A DNA stretch of 64,000 nt from Peromyscus leucopus (GCF_004664715.2 NC_051065.1:147137487-147201486), one strand, 5' to 3'; positions 48,036 through 59,684 are shown, counted from the stretch's first letter. Translations and numbers: made by a program. Notes: generated from the letters alone by a model not told the origin.

Positions 48036-49165
48036 GTAATATTAACATTCAAGGATCAGAAAATTGCATTGTTAAATGAACGGTATAAGTACAATTAGAA
48101 ATATACATATAGCATTTTCTGACAATATCAATTTCAATATATATAATTTGTATACAATATAAAACAATCCAATCCAATGCAAAGTATTTAAAACTAGTAA
48201 TTGTCTTTTTCTTCTTTTCTTTTCTTTCTTTCTCTCTTTTTTAAACAAGAACCTTAAATCTAATCTCCTTTGCTTAGCCTTTTTCCTAACCCTTGACAAC
48301 AACTTGTAACCAACCCCCCCTAAACAATGAAAATTATCCCAGACCCAAAAACCATTAAAAAGACCAAAAAACCACCCACCCCACACCACCTCTTTGGGAA
48401 TGTGGGCATCGTATTCTTAAAATTGCTTCCTGCTGGGTATGGGCAAAGTTATCTTTCTCCTTGTAGTTCAAAACTGATCTGTAGATGATGTTTGTGAGCT
48501 TAGTGATATTATTATTGTCCATGTGGAATTGTTGTTGTAGTGGGGCCCCATCTTCTTCCTGGAGACTTCAGTTGATGTTAGGCCTGGCCGTGATTTCCTG
48601 GATATAAAGAAATGAAAGTTAGTAGTTAGACATTACAATAGAACTTGTAGTCATATTAGATATGTTCTTAAAATTGAGCAGATATATTTTAGATAGGTCA
48701 TCTTCAAACCCTTCAGAGATCTACAGAATATGCCATTTAAAATGTTTTAATAACTTAGAAAATTTTTCTTTTGTGAGACATATCGGCTCCTGGCAGTACC
48801 AATCTACTTCAGAGAAAATATGGGCATTGAAGAAGCTGCATATGGAGTTAACTTTCATCGTGGCAAAAGTTAGCCACTGGACAACAAAATATCCTCGAAT
48901 CAACAGGACAAAATTGACAGACAGGACATGAAACAAAGGACTACTGATTCTTGCCAAAACAAATGTGGTTATGGCTTTATCAAAAGGCATCTTCTGAGGC
49001 CAGGACAATATGGCACCATCCCTGAAGTGACCTTTGCAATCCGGAAAAGGTACAGTGCCCCTTTCTTCGAAGGCAGCTGAACAGGCAGTGGGCTGAAGGC
49101 TTCTGATGTGCAATGGAACAGCAGCTGAAACAGTTGTTCTTGAAGAGTAACTAAGCTCACGTTTC
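48036..49165 (-). mobile_element. ERV 3'-region-like sequence, antisense
   Basis: Minus strand: no intact frame over the first part; the string 'aagatggggccccac' at about 48550 matches a block in the ERV 3' region near 740. The minus-strand frame 48721-49165 has hydrophobic patches but no diagnostic domain. Assignment to a class II ERV 3' region is tentative. Confidence 0.45.
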
Positions 49166-49189
49166 ACAATAGTAGACTGGCATCTGATA

Positions 49190-49827
49190 GAGGGATGTGA
49201 AGAAGAAGGGGATGCTGAGATGAAGCCATATATACACAGCCAAGAAGAATGGACAGCTGAATTCAAAAACCTTTGTCCAGTGACTGATGGAGGCAGATGC
49301 AGAGATCCACAGTCAGGAGCCAGGCTGAGCTCCGGGAATCCAATTGATGAGAGAGAGGAGGGATTCTGCAGGTGGGGAACATTGAGATCATGATGGGAGG
49401 AAGTGCAGCCATGACTGGCCACACTAGTGGAAGCCCATGAACTGTGGACTAGTGACCGTGGAGACCCCATGGGACTGGACTAGGCCATCTGGATATAGAG
49501 GATGGTTGTTTGGCTCAAACTGTTTGGGGGGCACCCAGACAGGTGGATCTGGATCCGTCCCTGGTGCATGGGCAGGCTTTTGGGAGCCCGGTGCTTGTGG
49601 TGTGATGCCTTGTGCAGACTTGGTGCAGTGGGGGAGGGGTGTGGACCTCCCTAGGCACAGTGTGCCTGGCTCTGCTGACTCCCCAAGGGAGTTCTTGATT
49701 TGGGGAATGTGGGGATGTGGTGTGGTTTGGGAGGGAGGGCTGGGGGTGGAAGGAGGGAGGAGGTAGGATCTGTGGATGGTATGTAGAGTAAGTAGAAATG
49801 TTCTTAATAAAGAAAAATGAAAATAAA
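49190..49827 (+). mobile_element. L1 3' UTR with poly-A
   Basis: 'gaccccatgggactggacta', 'gttcttgatttggggaatg', a G-rich stretch, then 'cttaataaagaaaaatg' and an A-rich tail. Typical rodent L1 3' end in sense orientation. Confidence 0.75.
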
Positions 49828-49842
49828 AAAAAGCAACATTTG

Positions 49843-51029
49843 TTACTGAAAAAAGTATGTTTGGGGCCAGGGTAGTTTTGATACTTTAGATAGCCGGTTA
49901 TCTATTCTTTAAATTTGTGTGTGTTTTTCTTCCAGAATTTTCCCTTTATACTCAAAAGATATTCAAATTTTATGTGTAGATATTCATTATTTATTTCCCA
50001 AAGTAAAAGGTTTCTTTCCAATTCACATATTTAAAGTATTTTTCTACACTAAGAAAACTTGTAGTATTTTAGTACATATTTGGCTTCTTATTTTATCCCA
50101 TTTATTACATACTTAATAATTACATACTTACAGCTTCTTTCTTAGGCTGTATCGTTAATCTGTGCCTCCACAGACCTTCCTGTCCTCTTCCATGGGTAAC
50201 TGAAGTGCTCAGGCTTACCCCTCTTCATGGGCTAGTTTCCTCGGCTGTCAATTATCTTTTGGGTTTTCTCTAGTGACCATTTATTTTGCTTTTGCTACAG
50301 TGGTTTTAATGTTCAAAGTTTTCTACCTTCATAAAGCTCACGTCCCAACTCTTGCTAGTGTGTCACCAACTTTCCATAATTGTTCATACCTCATTAAAGG
50401 CTAGGAATCTGGAAACCAATTTAGGATGACAAAACATCTAAATAAAATGCTCCCCCCCACTTTCCCCATTTTGGGAGTTGATTCATGCTGACATTCCTTT
50501 TCTTATGCATTGATAGCTCACACATATAATCTTATTCTTATTGTTCACTCAGTCAGGGTATGTGTGTGTTTGTGTACATATGCATACATGTGTGCATGTA
50601 CGTTCATGTGCATCTGTCTGTGTGTGTGTGTGTGTGTGTGTGCTTACTTCACCATGTTTACAAATGAAGGACATTCTGATTAGCATTACTTCTGAAAGTC
50701 TAAGTTTCCAGAAAAAAAAAAATTCTTTTGCTGCAGCACAGTTACAGGTAAGTCCCAGCCACGATATTTTGCATGTTCAACTTATGGAATATTTGGATAT
50801 TTATAACTCATTTCTATTCTCTGAAGAAGATATGGTCACATTCAGTGTATTCTATACCCCTGATCAGTTATTGATATTATCCTCAGAGAGATTTCAAGGT
50901 GATTGCTTTTAAACAAGAGACAAAGAAATGGGGATTCTTCAGGCTTATTAGTAAGTGTAGGTACAGACACTTGTTTCTGAAGTTGAGGAGAGAGTGCCAT
51001 TAAAGATTGCCATCAGTACCACAAAGGAT
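49843..51029. other. No supported gene
   Basis: Includes a (TG)n tract at 50559-50641. A 123-residue frame over the microsatellite (50541-50912) is not credible as a gene. Confidence 0.5.
50559..50641. repeat. (TG)n microsatellite
   Basis: Interrupted TG/TGCA repeats ending in a pure run of about 12 TG units. Confidence 0.95.
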
Positions 51030-51420
51030 TCCTGAAAGACATGGCATTATGAAACAATTACAGTAATACAGGAATACACATAATCCTACAGGACAAGCAA
51101 TTGTTGAAGGATCTAATCGCACTCTGAAAAAGATGTTTATAAAATTAAAAGGGGATATGAAGGACTCCCAGAGATAGATTACATGCTTTGGTAACTTTAA
51201 ATTTTTAAAATGCTAATGAGGCAGGGATAACAGCTGCTAAGAGGCATAGAAAAAAAAAAAAACCTGCTGAATTGAGTCAGCCTGTGTACTACAAGGATGT
51301 TTTGACATCAGAGTGGAAATTAAGGAAGGTGTTATGTTGGAGCTGAAGTTATGCTTATGTTTCTCAGAGAAGTTGTGGACATCATCAAAATTAATAAAAC
51401 TTAGACATGAGCAAGAGAAG
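51030..51420 (+). pseudogene. pol: ERV integrase C-terminal remnant
   Basis: One frame near 51090-51160 reads 'QAIVEGSNRTLKKMFIKLKG', the helix bearing the third catalytic residue (Glu) of an integrase core. The C-terminal domain follows in shifted frames ('KDVLTSEWK', about 51296-51325). Upstream polymerase is absent. Followed by env on the same strand, the normal retroviral order. Confidence 0.7.
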
Positions 51421-51539
51421 TCTCTCAGATGCCTTGGTGCTGACATGGATAACACAAAGAAAGCCTTTGAAGCAGACAGCTGATGTTCCTGCATGGGGAC
51501 AGCTTAAGAAATTGACTGAAGAAGGAGAAGCAGTAGTGG

Positions 51540-53200
51540 GCTGGCTAGGGAACCTTTGAGTGCTACAACTTTGTGCCTTGCTGTGCTGTCTGTGGTGACC
51601 GTACAGGTGACAGGGACCAATCATACTTACTGGACTTATATTCCCAGTCCTCCCATTAATAAAGGGGTAAATCGGGGCAATATGGATATTCCTGTGGTGG
51701 TCAATGAATCAATCCTCTTGGCTACCCAGTCCTTATGACCACAGAGGACCTGCTAAGCCCAAGGAAGAGGGTAAGGAAATTATAAAATATACTGTTGGAG
51801 TGCAAGAAATTCCTATTTGTATGGGTAATGAAACTCACTGTCTAAATATAACTTTTCAAATTTGGCTATCTATAGTTAAACATAATACTACCCAGGATTT
51901 TCTTAATAAATTTTATATGCTTCATGCATCTGGTTTTAGAAACAGGAGATTAATGCTACTAGGTCTATACATCTGTCATTTTGTGAGATGTAGGTTACCA
52001 ACGAGGGGTCCTACTGGGTACATTGGCAGCAACGTAAATGTGAGAAACCTCTAGTGCTTGTTAATAATCTCCCACAGAGACGTCATTGCTTGGGGCCCTT
52101 GTGGCTTCCCTGGAGGAAAATATTCTTACTCAGAATTAAGCTGGCAGCAGTATAGTTTGAATAGAACTGTGGAAATTAGCTCCATTGTTAATGAACCTAT
52201 CCAATGGCATGGAGTCAGGATGTCAGGTCCTATGTTACAGTTTGGCAATTCAGTTCATACTAGTTTGTGGAAATTGGCAAGTGTCTTACACCCTCTTAGT
52301 ATGGAAAGGAAAGTTAAGCATTAACGGTGGTAAGTACACTTTGTTCTTCAGATTAAAGCCACACTTTTGTAGCATGTGTACCATTACCTTATATATTATT
52401 GAAAGGGTCTATACAATGGCACCCTAATAACTATAGTACCACTTGTGAATGCTGTACTCTCTGTATTAAAGCCAGTATATTATGGGGTGTCACTTCTGAA
52501 AGCTTATATATTCTTAGAGCAAGGCCAACAGTCTGGATGCCAGTGAAGCTGTCGAGGCCATGGCAAGACTCATCTGTGCTGATTCTAGTTCAGAAACTTG
52601 CTGAAAGAATATTAAGAAGAACACATCAGATGACTGGATTAATTATTGCTGTGGTTACGGGAATTATTGCATTGACTGTTATTGCTGCAACAGCTGGATT
52701 AGCCCTTCATGAAGAAATTCAAACTGCTGAATGTGTTAGTTTGACATCAGCATTCTGCAGAACTTTGGACTCAACAGTATAAAGTAGCTAGTGAGATAGT
52801 TGATGAAATAGCTGACTTGAAACAAGCTGTGTCACTTTTGGTAGAAAGAAACTTTGAAAGAACAAATCAAACTAAAATGTGATCGGAATATTACTTCTTA
52901 TTGTATTAAGGTTTAATGAAAACAAGTACAACTGGGAAAGGTTAAAATGCATTTGTTGAGTCACCCTAATTCTTCTCAAGTGATTTATGATTTACAACAA
53001 GAAATTAAGTTGCCTGATGTATCTGGGATGGATGTTAGGGCAAGCCTTGCAGATACCATAGCTTCCTTTAACCCTGTGTTTTCTTATCCTCATGACTATC
53101 ATGCTTGTTTTTGCTGTGATAACTTTACTGGCTTTGAAACATATTCTGGCTTATCCACATAAGAATATGGAACAACATGATAGAGAAAAGACTGTCTTCA
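51540..53200 (+). pseudogene. env: Class II ERV envelope gene, broken by stops and shifts
   Basis: Successive frames give a betaretrovirus/HML-like envelope. They are an SU start with 'WTYIPSPPINKG' (51556-51738), an SU continuation (51704-52054) and further SU parts to about 52600. The TM subunit start has a hydrophobic fusion-peptide-like stretch 'GLIIAVVTGIIALTVIAATA' (about 52636-52695). A heptad region follows, and a frame to 53162 with 'DVRASLADTIASFNP' and a Cys-rich end. A basic 'ILRR' precedes the fusion-peptide-like part at about 52612. At least three frame breaks are present. Retroviral Env mediates receptor binding and membrane fusion; no functional product is expected here. Confidence 0.8.
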
Positions 53201-53244
53201 CCGTGTGGCTGCATAATCCTCAATGTAATTAAAATAGCTTAAAC

Positions 53245-53256
53245 AAAAGGGGAAAA
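53245..53256 (+). other. Polypurine tract
   Basis: 'aaaaggggaaaa' lies directly before the LTR start 'tgtagagg' at 53257, the position of the plus-strand primer in retroviral reverse transcription. Confidence 0.8.
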
Positions 53257-54128
53257 TGTAGAGGAAAAATTAGTAGAGTCATTGTATCTAGGGTAAACAT
53301 TAGAATGAAATAGTTGTTTTCACTGTACCTAGAGTAACATCAGAATGAATAGTTGCTTTCTGGAAGTACTTTGACCTTGAAGAAATCATTGTGGAAGACA
53401 GTGATGGCTTTCTGTTATCTGTAGACTTATTTTTCTGAAGCAGCTTTACAGGCTTGGCATGACTTTGGTGACAAGACCATTCTGGCACACCTGGGTACCT
53501 TGGGTTGCTGGATGCTGCAAACAGTGCACAATAAGAACTAAAGTTGCAGAGGTGTGATGCTTTCCTTTTAGATTAGATCAAGGGCTTTGGAATTCGAAAC
53601 TTGTTTTACCCCCAAAACAGCTGTAGCTAGAGTTTTTCTCTCTAGGTCCCACCAAGCCCTGGCAGTCCTGTAGCCCACTTATAAAATAAACATACAGCGC
53701 TTATATTATTGAAACTGCTTGGCCATTAGCTCACGCCTACCACTGTCCAGCTCTTACTCTTATACTCAGCCCATTTTTGTTAACCTATATGTCGCCACGT
53801 GTTCCGTGGCTTTACCTGCTGCCTTAACATGATACTCCCTGGACGACAGGCTGGTGTCTTCTCCCCTCTGCCTTCCTGTTCTCTCAGTTATCCTTTCTGC
53901 TTGTCCTGCCTATACTTCCTGCCTGGCTACTGGCCAATCAGTGTTTTATTTATCAATCAATCATCCACAGCAAACAGCTTTTGTGTAACACTCGATAAAT
54001 AAGCCTCTGCACAGCTGTTAGAGGGTCAGTTTGTAGAAACTCTTCCTCCCTGCTGCCAGAGAGCCCAAAATTCATCTTGGAGTGACCCTCTTTCTTTGAT
54101 CATCCTGTGCCACACAGAACCCCTGACA
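53257..54128 (+). mobile_element. 3' LTR of the env-bearing ERV, interrupted
   Basis: Starts 'tgtagaggaaaaattag' after the polypurine tract. It contains AATAAA in 'cgataaataagcctctg' (about 53993-54002) and ends near 'cccctgaca' at 54128. Without the nested LTR it is about 515 bp. No matching 5' LTR lies in the window. Confidence 0.7.
53622..53972 (-). mobile_element. Solo LTR nested in the 3' LTR
   Basis: 351 bp with TG...CA ends and 6-bp duplications 'aacagc' at 53616-53621 and 53973-53978. Related to the nested LTRs at 15114-15459 and 31294-31633 (shared 'ccacagca' end and 'gcctatactt/cctgcctgg' block). Orientation is inferred from the family and is uncertain. Confidence 0.82.
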
Positions 54129-54477
54129 ACTTTATCCTTAACCAGTTTAATATATGGAGACAATACATTTTAGGTAATTTTCTCATCCCCAGAATGGTAA
54201 CTAAAATTATTTGAGTCAAAGACCTGAGCAGTGAGTATACACATAAGTTTACGTAAGTGAACATTTTGTTGAATATCTAGATTTTGCTTAATCTCCCAAT
54301 TCTCAGTTCACTTTACATCCCATCACAAGAATGAATAATAGATATGATAAAGGGGATAGACTGGCTGTTACTCTTCTTCATTTGCATTCTTATACCTGCC
54401 CAGGAATGGTACAACCCACAATGGGATGGACTTTTCTACATCAATAATTAATCAAGAAAATGCCCCTACAGATTTGC
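54129..54477. other. No recognisable feature
   Basis: Short unique-looking stretch between the ERV and the L1 fragment. Confidence 0.5.
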
Positions 54478-55540
54478 CTACATCTTTAAGGGAATTTTTT
54501 TTATTTCCTCTTTAATGGAGTTTTTCATTTCCTCTTTAAGGGAATTTTTTATTTTTTCTTTAAGGGAATTTTTTATTTCCTCTTTAATGGAGTTTTTCAT
54601 TTCCTCTTTAAGGGTCTCTATCATCTTCTTAATGTCATTTTTAAGATTGATTTCTTCTGTCTTGGTATGTTCAGGTCTTGCAGGTATAGAATCACTAGAT
54701 TCTGATGTTATCATATAGGTCTTTATGTTGTTGCTTGTATTTTTGCACTGGCATCTACTCATCTCTTCCTCTGCTCGGTGCAGGCAGTGTCTGTGTCTGA
54801 AGGTGCCTCTCTTGTTCTAATTGATAGTCTTGGTTCACTAGGAGTTCTTGGTTAAGTTGGTGCTGTTGGGCTCTGTTTCTTTAGGAGCAGCTTAGTCCAA
54901 TCAGTATTAGTGGGTTCTGTCTCTGGGAGCAGTTGTTCCCAGTTGGTGTAGGGTGTACTTATGGTTTTTAGTGGTTGTTAGGTTTGTAGAGGTTAGTTTT
55001 TTTGTTTGTTTTTTGGAAGCTGGTTTTGTTTTTTTTTTTGTTTTTTTTTTTTTTTTTTGGTGGGAAGCAAGGAAAGGTAGCTGTCTGGTCGCTGGGACTC
55101 CAGTGTGTAGGGCCTAGGGGCTAGAGACCTGATCTGTCAGTCTGGAGATGGGAGCTTACCTGTTCTCAGTCGGTGAAGTGTATACTTATGATTCTGGTGA
55201 TCTGGTTCGGTGGCTGGGCAGTGCCTTCTTTTGTGTTCTCAGGTCACATTTTGCTCATTCATCAGCTCCTCAGCTGATCTTGTTTCTTCAGACTTCAAAC
55301 TGTAGGATGCTAAATTCTCTCCAAGATGGACTTCAGCTGAGCAGGGTAGTCTCACCAACACCTCCAAGTTGTTGGGTTTCGCAGGATCAGCAGCTGGGCT
55401 TTGGGTTGGCCTCAGATAGAGTGTTCAGATCCATTCTGATTCCGTCCCATGCAGACGGCTCCTTCCCCGGGTGTTGGGATTAAAGGCATCCCTGTTCCAA
55501 GCTCTTTGATTAAGAACTTGTTTTCACTAACTCCTCAGCG
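54478..55540 (-). mobile_element. L1 5' fragment with ORF1 start
   Basis: On the minus strand, 5' UTR-like sequence (55540 to about 54770) is followed by an ORF1 N-terminus (54762-54478, 94 residues). After a Ser/Thr-rich head it becomes a coiled-coil made of 8-residue repeats such as 'LKEEMKNS' and 'IKEEIKNS'. The element is cut at about 54478, and its 5' side is interrupted by the provirus at 55547-62181. L1 sequence resumes at about 62188. Confidence 0.7.
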
Positions 55541-55546
55541 GGTAAT

Positions 55547-55954
55547 TGTAGCGGTAACGCCCGCATTACCGATACCCATTCACCATGTCCGAGCAAAGGG
55601 CTGCGGATTAAAAATAGAGACAAGAGACAGCAAGCCATTCATCACGATCGGATGTCGAATGCCGTTTATTGGAAGAGGGAAGAAACCTTAAATACAGGCT
55701 TACAGTACAAATGGAGGAACCCCCGGAGGGCAGAAGTTCGCTACCAATGGTCTACATTCCAGACCCAATGTTCTACATTCTTGCATCTAAGTTGTTAATG
55801 CCCAAAATGCAGGATACACAAACAAGGAACTTCCCTTAAGCATTCAGAAGGGTGGATACCGGCAGGGAATCTGAATAGGGAGGACATCTGATCAAGGTCA
55901 GCAAGCAAGGCCGCAGCCACTCACAGTCGGGGGCCAGGGCCCATGGTGCCCACA
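55547..55954 (-). mobile_element. 3' LTR of the betaretrovirus-like provirus
   Basis: 408 bp, TG...CA on the minus strand ('tgtgggcaccatgggccc' to 'ttaccgctaca'). It has a 'tatttaagg' TATA-like element and an AATAAA before the R/U5 part. About nine differences from the 5' LTR, all transitions. The 6-bp target duplication 'ggtaat' is at 55541-55546. Confidence 0.95.
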
Positions 55955-55970
55955 GGTCCCCCCTTTTTAT
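55955..55970 (-). other. Polypurine tract
   Basis: On the minus strand 'taaaaaggggggac' immediately upstream of the 3' LTR. Confidence 0.85.
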
Positions 55971-57222
55971 TAAATGAGCTTCTGTCTTAGGTTGCGTGGG
56001 ACCAGCAGACCACCTTACCCATCATAGAGACACCTGCCCAGGCCACACAAGTGCTCTGTCTTAGGTTGATGGCAGCCCCCCAACCATTACCCGTCTCTGA
56101 ATACTCATTATCATACAGACTCAACCATGTGAGCTGTAGAGTGACTGCTGCCAAAGATCTCAAAGTGGCACTGGGCTTGCAATCTGTGCGACACAGAAAA
56201 GACCAACAGAAGTCCTAACCCACCCATAGCCAGGAGGCTAAAGGCAATTGAACCATTCCCTTCTTAAACAAGCCTTACTGCAAATTGGAGTCCTTGTAAG
56301 GTGGTATCCCATAAGCAAATGGAACTTGAGTTTCAATAATTTTTTACAACTTACAAAGCCAATTATAATGTATAAAAGTGGAATTAAATTTATCATGCCC
56401 AATAAGAAGAAAGATTAACTGTGGTAGCTACTTTTGCTGCCAGGGTCTCCATTGCGCTAGCTGTAGTAACCAATTATGAAATAGCAATCCCAGAAGCAAT
56501 AGCAGCAGTGGTCACCACCACTATAACAGCAACAATGGCAACAGCGATGTCAGAGTCTCTTTTGGAGCATGTGAGCATCATCTGTGTCTAGCTGCCACGG
56601 TCCACTGGCATGGACACGGCTCCAGGAACACGAACCACCAAGGCCCATTTTTCTTGATCCCAGCACTACTTAGGCTGGCAGGTCTGCAAGAGAACAACTG
56701 AGAAACATAAAGAAAACAAAAAACAAAATCAGCAAACAAGGAGCAGAACTAATGGTCTCAATAATGGCTACATTTAGGCTCACAAATTTTGAGATATCTT
56801 CAAAAAGACTAGATGAATTTCAGGAGGCCAATAAATGTTGTACAGAGCCATTCCTGAAAAGTAGGTACTACACCAGCTTGAGGGGGGTTGCAAAATGCGA
56901 AAAAGGCTTAGCTGGCATGCTACTGTTAGCAAATGAAGTTTATTGACCTTCAGAGTTATCCTTAATCTCCAAGGTGTGATACATTCTCAATGTTTTTTGA
57001 AAAAAGTTACCATACATTACCTTCTGAGGAATCCAACCACATGGCTACAGTTCCTAGGCTTACAATAATGTTTGCCAAGGCTGGCCGTATTAGGCTCTCA
57101 ATCCCCATTGGCATCAGAAGGGGAGAGTTTTTTACGAAGGCCCAATAGGTCTCTGCCATGTTGGGATTCAGCAGCAGCCACAGGGCGCACACAGCGTTCA
57201 GGAACCCAAAGAGGAACTTCAT
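55971..57222 (-). pseudogene. env: Provirus env remnant: leader plus TM parts, SU mostly deleted
   Basis: An env-like start at 57222 encodes a hydrophobic leader ('FLFGFLNAVCALWLLLNP') and about 70 residues to a stop at 57007. It overlaps the end of the integrase frame, as in betaretroviruses. The sequence then passes quickly to TM-like parts: a hydrophobic, Ala/Val-rich fusion-peptide-like stretch at about 56480-56580 and a membrane-anchor-like piece at about 56180-56270 ('LLAMGGLGLLLVFSV'). Most of SU is missing and stops interrupt the rest. Not functional. Confidence 0.65.
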
Positions 57223-58099
57223 TGTCCTGTGGAAAGACACAAACAGATCCCCGGGCCCACACCAACACCGGATCGGGTCCCCTCCAAGTGCCAGTAGAAA
57301 GATCTTTCCATCGCACCAGAGGATGATTTGCAACAGGAGCCCTCCAGTGCTTATCTGCAGCAGATACTCCAGCAGAATCCACCGATAAAAAATTTAAAAT
57401 ATATAAAACAAGGGAAAGAATAGAATGTGGAGAGGAGAGATGAGCCCCTAGCTCCCCCCTTTTTACTTTAGCAATATAAGATTTTAAGGTACGATGGCAG
57501 CGTTCTACTATAGCCTGCCCTTGAGGATTATAAGGAATACCAGTCTTATTAACAATAGAAAAATCTTGGCAGAATTTTGAAAATCCCGTACTACTGTAGG
57601 CGGGACCATTATCAGTCTTTATGCATTTTGGCACTCCCATGTAAGCAAAAGCATGAAGACAATGATTCTTTACATCCTTAACCTTTTCCCCTGAATGGAC
57701 AGAAGCAAAAATTAGAGAAGAATATGTATCAATAGACACATGGACATATTGTAATTTTCCAAAGGAAGGCACATGTGTGACGTCCATCTGCCACACATGA
57801 TTAGGTAAAAGTCCTCGAGGATTAACTCCCAAATGAGGAACAGGTAAAAATTCCACACAAATAGGGCATGATTTAGCTATCTGGATGGCTTGTTCCCGGG
57901 TTATGCCTGCATGATAACGGAGAGATCCAGCATTAAGATGATAACGCTGATGCAACTGAGTAGCCTTATCAAAGGCAGAACAGACTAATGTGACAGCCAT
58001 ACGAGTAATGGCATCAGCCCTCTGATTACCTTCACTTAGAGGTCCAGGCAATTGAGTATGAGCTCTAATATGGCCCACAGAAAGGTTATGTGAGCAGGA
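57098..58099 (-). pseudogene. pol: Provirus integrase, nearly intact frame
   Basis: A 326-codon open frame covers the whole integrase: zinc domain H43-x3-H47-x23-C71-x2-C74, then core residues D99 ('WQMDVTH'), D156 ('IKTDNGPAY') and E192 ('GQAIVERCHR'), giving the DD35E spacing. A C-terminal domain with 'VRWKDLSTGTWRGPDPVLVW' type sequence follows. It is separated from RNase H by an in-frame TAG at 58100-58102, seven codons upstream of the open segment. All catalytic residues are present, but the protein would need translation from a polymerase frame that is broken upstream. Confidence 0.88.
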
Positions 58100-58393
58100 C
58101 TATATAAGTCCTTGTACTTGCAATAAGTATTCATGAATGGAAGAAATGGATGGTTTGTAGGCTGTTGTTTCCAAAGGCATAATGGCATGTGCCATATATT
58201 GACTATCGGTGTAAATATTTACACTCTCATCAGAAAACATCTGTAAAGCAAGCAACAGCGCCTGTACCTCTGCCACCTGGGCAGAAATGCCCTGGACTTT
58301 TATTCTCTTTACTATGTTACCAGAAACCACCACAGCAAAACCACGTGAAGTGCCATCAGTAAATACCACATGGGCCTGAGGAATAGGAGTCAT
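58100..58393 (-). pseudogene. pol: Provirus RNase H domain
   Basis: 97 residues with the RNase H acidic residues in order: 'FTDGTSRG' (Asp), 'AEVQALLLAL' (Glu) and 'IYTDSQYMAHA' (Asp). RNase H degrades the RNA strand of the RNA-DNA hybrid during reverse transcription. The frame differs from the RT segment, which ends at 58399, so a frameshift lies at the junction. It ends at the TAG noted under integrase. Confidence 0.85.
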
Positions 58394-58398
58394 TTGTA

Positions 58399-59613
58399 CT
58401 ATCTTGGGAAATATAAGTAGTGAGTATCAAACCGACCCTGTATGGAGCATGTCAATATGGCCCAATCATTATCATTAGCTTGCAACCATGCTACTTGAGA
58501 CTGGGTGTATGGGGTCACCACAATATCTGGCTCCTTACCAAAAGTTTGAACACTGGTCTTGATTCCCTTAAATATAATCTGAGCGACAGCCTGTGGATAA
58601 GGAGTGATGATTTTTGCTGGAAAAGCTGGGGAATGTATCCATAAAATAGGACCTGTTTGCCAAAACACTCCTGTAGGTGAATGAGTAAAACAAAATATCA
58701 AATACAATAAGGGAGAATTAAGATCTATATACTGCACGTGAGCCTCTTCCAGGGCCTCTTGTACACGTTGTAGGGCTACACGTCCTTCAGCTGTTAATTT
58801 ACGGGGAGATGAAGGGTCAGGGTCGCCCTTTAAGACATCATACAAGGGGCGAAGCTGACCTGTTGGAATTTTTAAAGTGGGCCGAAGCCATTGAATATCT
58901 CCCAGAAAGGTTTGGAAATCATTAAGTGTGCGTAGCTGATCCATACACAGAGTAATCTTTTGTGGGCGTATGCCCGTGCGTAACAATTCATGACCTAAAT
59001 AATGATAGGGAAAAGATAACTGTACCTTTTCTGGGGCTATCTGTAAATTAGCCAAGCTAAGAACCTCTTGTAAATAAGAAAAGGCATCAAAAACAAGTTT
59101 TTTATCTTTAGCAGCCATTTATTTATCATCCATATAGTGAATTATATAAACACCTGGAAAAGCTTTTCGAACTAGAGCTAGGGCCAAAGACACATAAATT
59201 TGACATATAGTAGGGCTATTGGCCATTCCTTGAGGCAATACCACCCACTGATATCTCTGATAAGGTTCCTTAAGATTTTCTGAAAGAACACTGAAAGCCA
59301 AGTGAGGACTGTCCTCGGGATGCAAAGGAATGGTGAAGAAACAATCCCTCAAGTCAACCACAATTAAGTGCCAATGCTTAGGAATTGCCACAGGGGCAGG
59401 CAAGCCAGGCTGTGTTGCTCCCATGAGAAGCATGGTTTTATTTACAGCTCTAAGATCCTGTAACAGCCTCCATTTTCCTGATTTCTTTTTAATAACAAAT
59501 ATAGGTGAGTTCCAAGGTGAAGTGGAAGGAATGATATGTCCAGCATCTAACTGCTCCTTAACCAATGCATACACAGCCTCCAATTTTTTCTTAGTAAGGG
59601 GCCACTGCTCCAC
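58399..59613 (-). pseudogene. pol: Provirus reverse transcriptase with a stop right after YMDD
   Basis: Two contiguous same-frame pieces. 59613-59119 gives fingers and palm ('[14 protein letters not shown]', '[14 protein letters not shown]', '[10 protein letters not shown]', and YMDD at 59136-59125). 59118-58399 gives palm end, thumb and connection ('LQIAPEKVQ', 'YHYLGHEL', 'LNDFQTFLGDIQWLRP'). A single in-frame TAA at 59121-59119, two codons after the catalytic YMDD box, separates them. RT copies retroviral RNA to DNA. The frame shifts before RNase H. Confidence 0.92.
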
Positions 59614-59684
59614 CCATACAGGGTCATCACTCTTTCAAGTGATTTTTATCGGTTGTATTATTGAAGGCTGCTGTGCAGTGACCT

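Larger units (their letters stand above)
48020..49842 (+). mobile_element. Composite insertion flanked by 15-bp direct repeats
   Basis: 'aaaaagcaacatttg' occurs at 48021-48035 and 49828-49842. The first copy is preceded by 'cctta', so the site reads TT/AAAA, the L1 endonuclease preference. The body ends in an L1 3' UTR with an A-rich tail on the plus strand (49190-49827). Its left 1.1 kb is antisense ERV-like sequence. See the two sub-features. Confidence 0.55.

Noticed and set aside
48721..49470. 249-residue open frame on the minus strand
   Set aside because: It spans two different repeat types (ERV-like sequence and antisense L1 3' UTR) and has no recognisable domain, so it is a chance fusion frame.
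50541..50912. 123-residue frame over the TG microsatellite
   Set aside because: The Cys-Val runs are translated TG repeat. No protein evidence.
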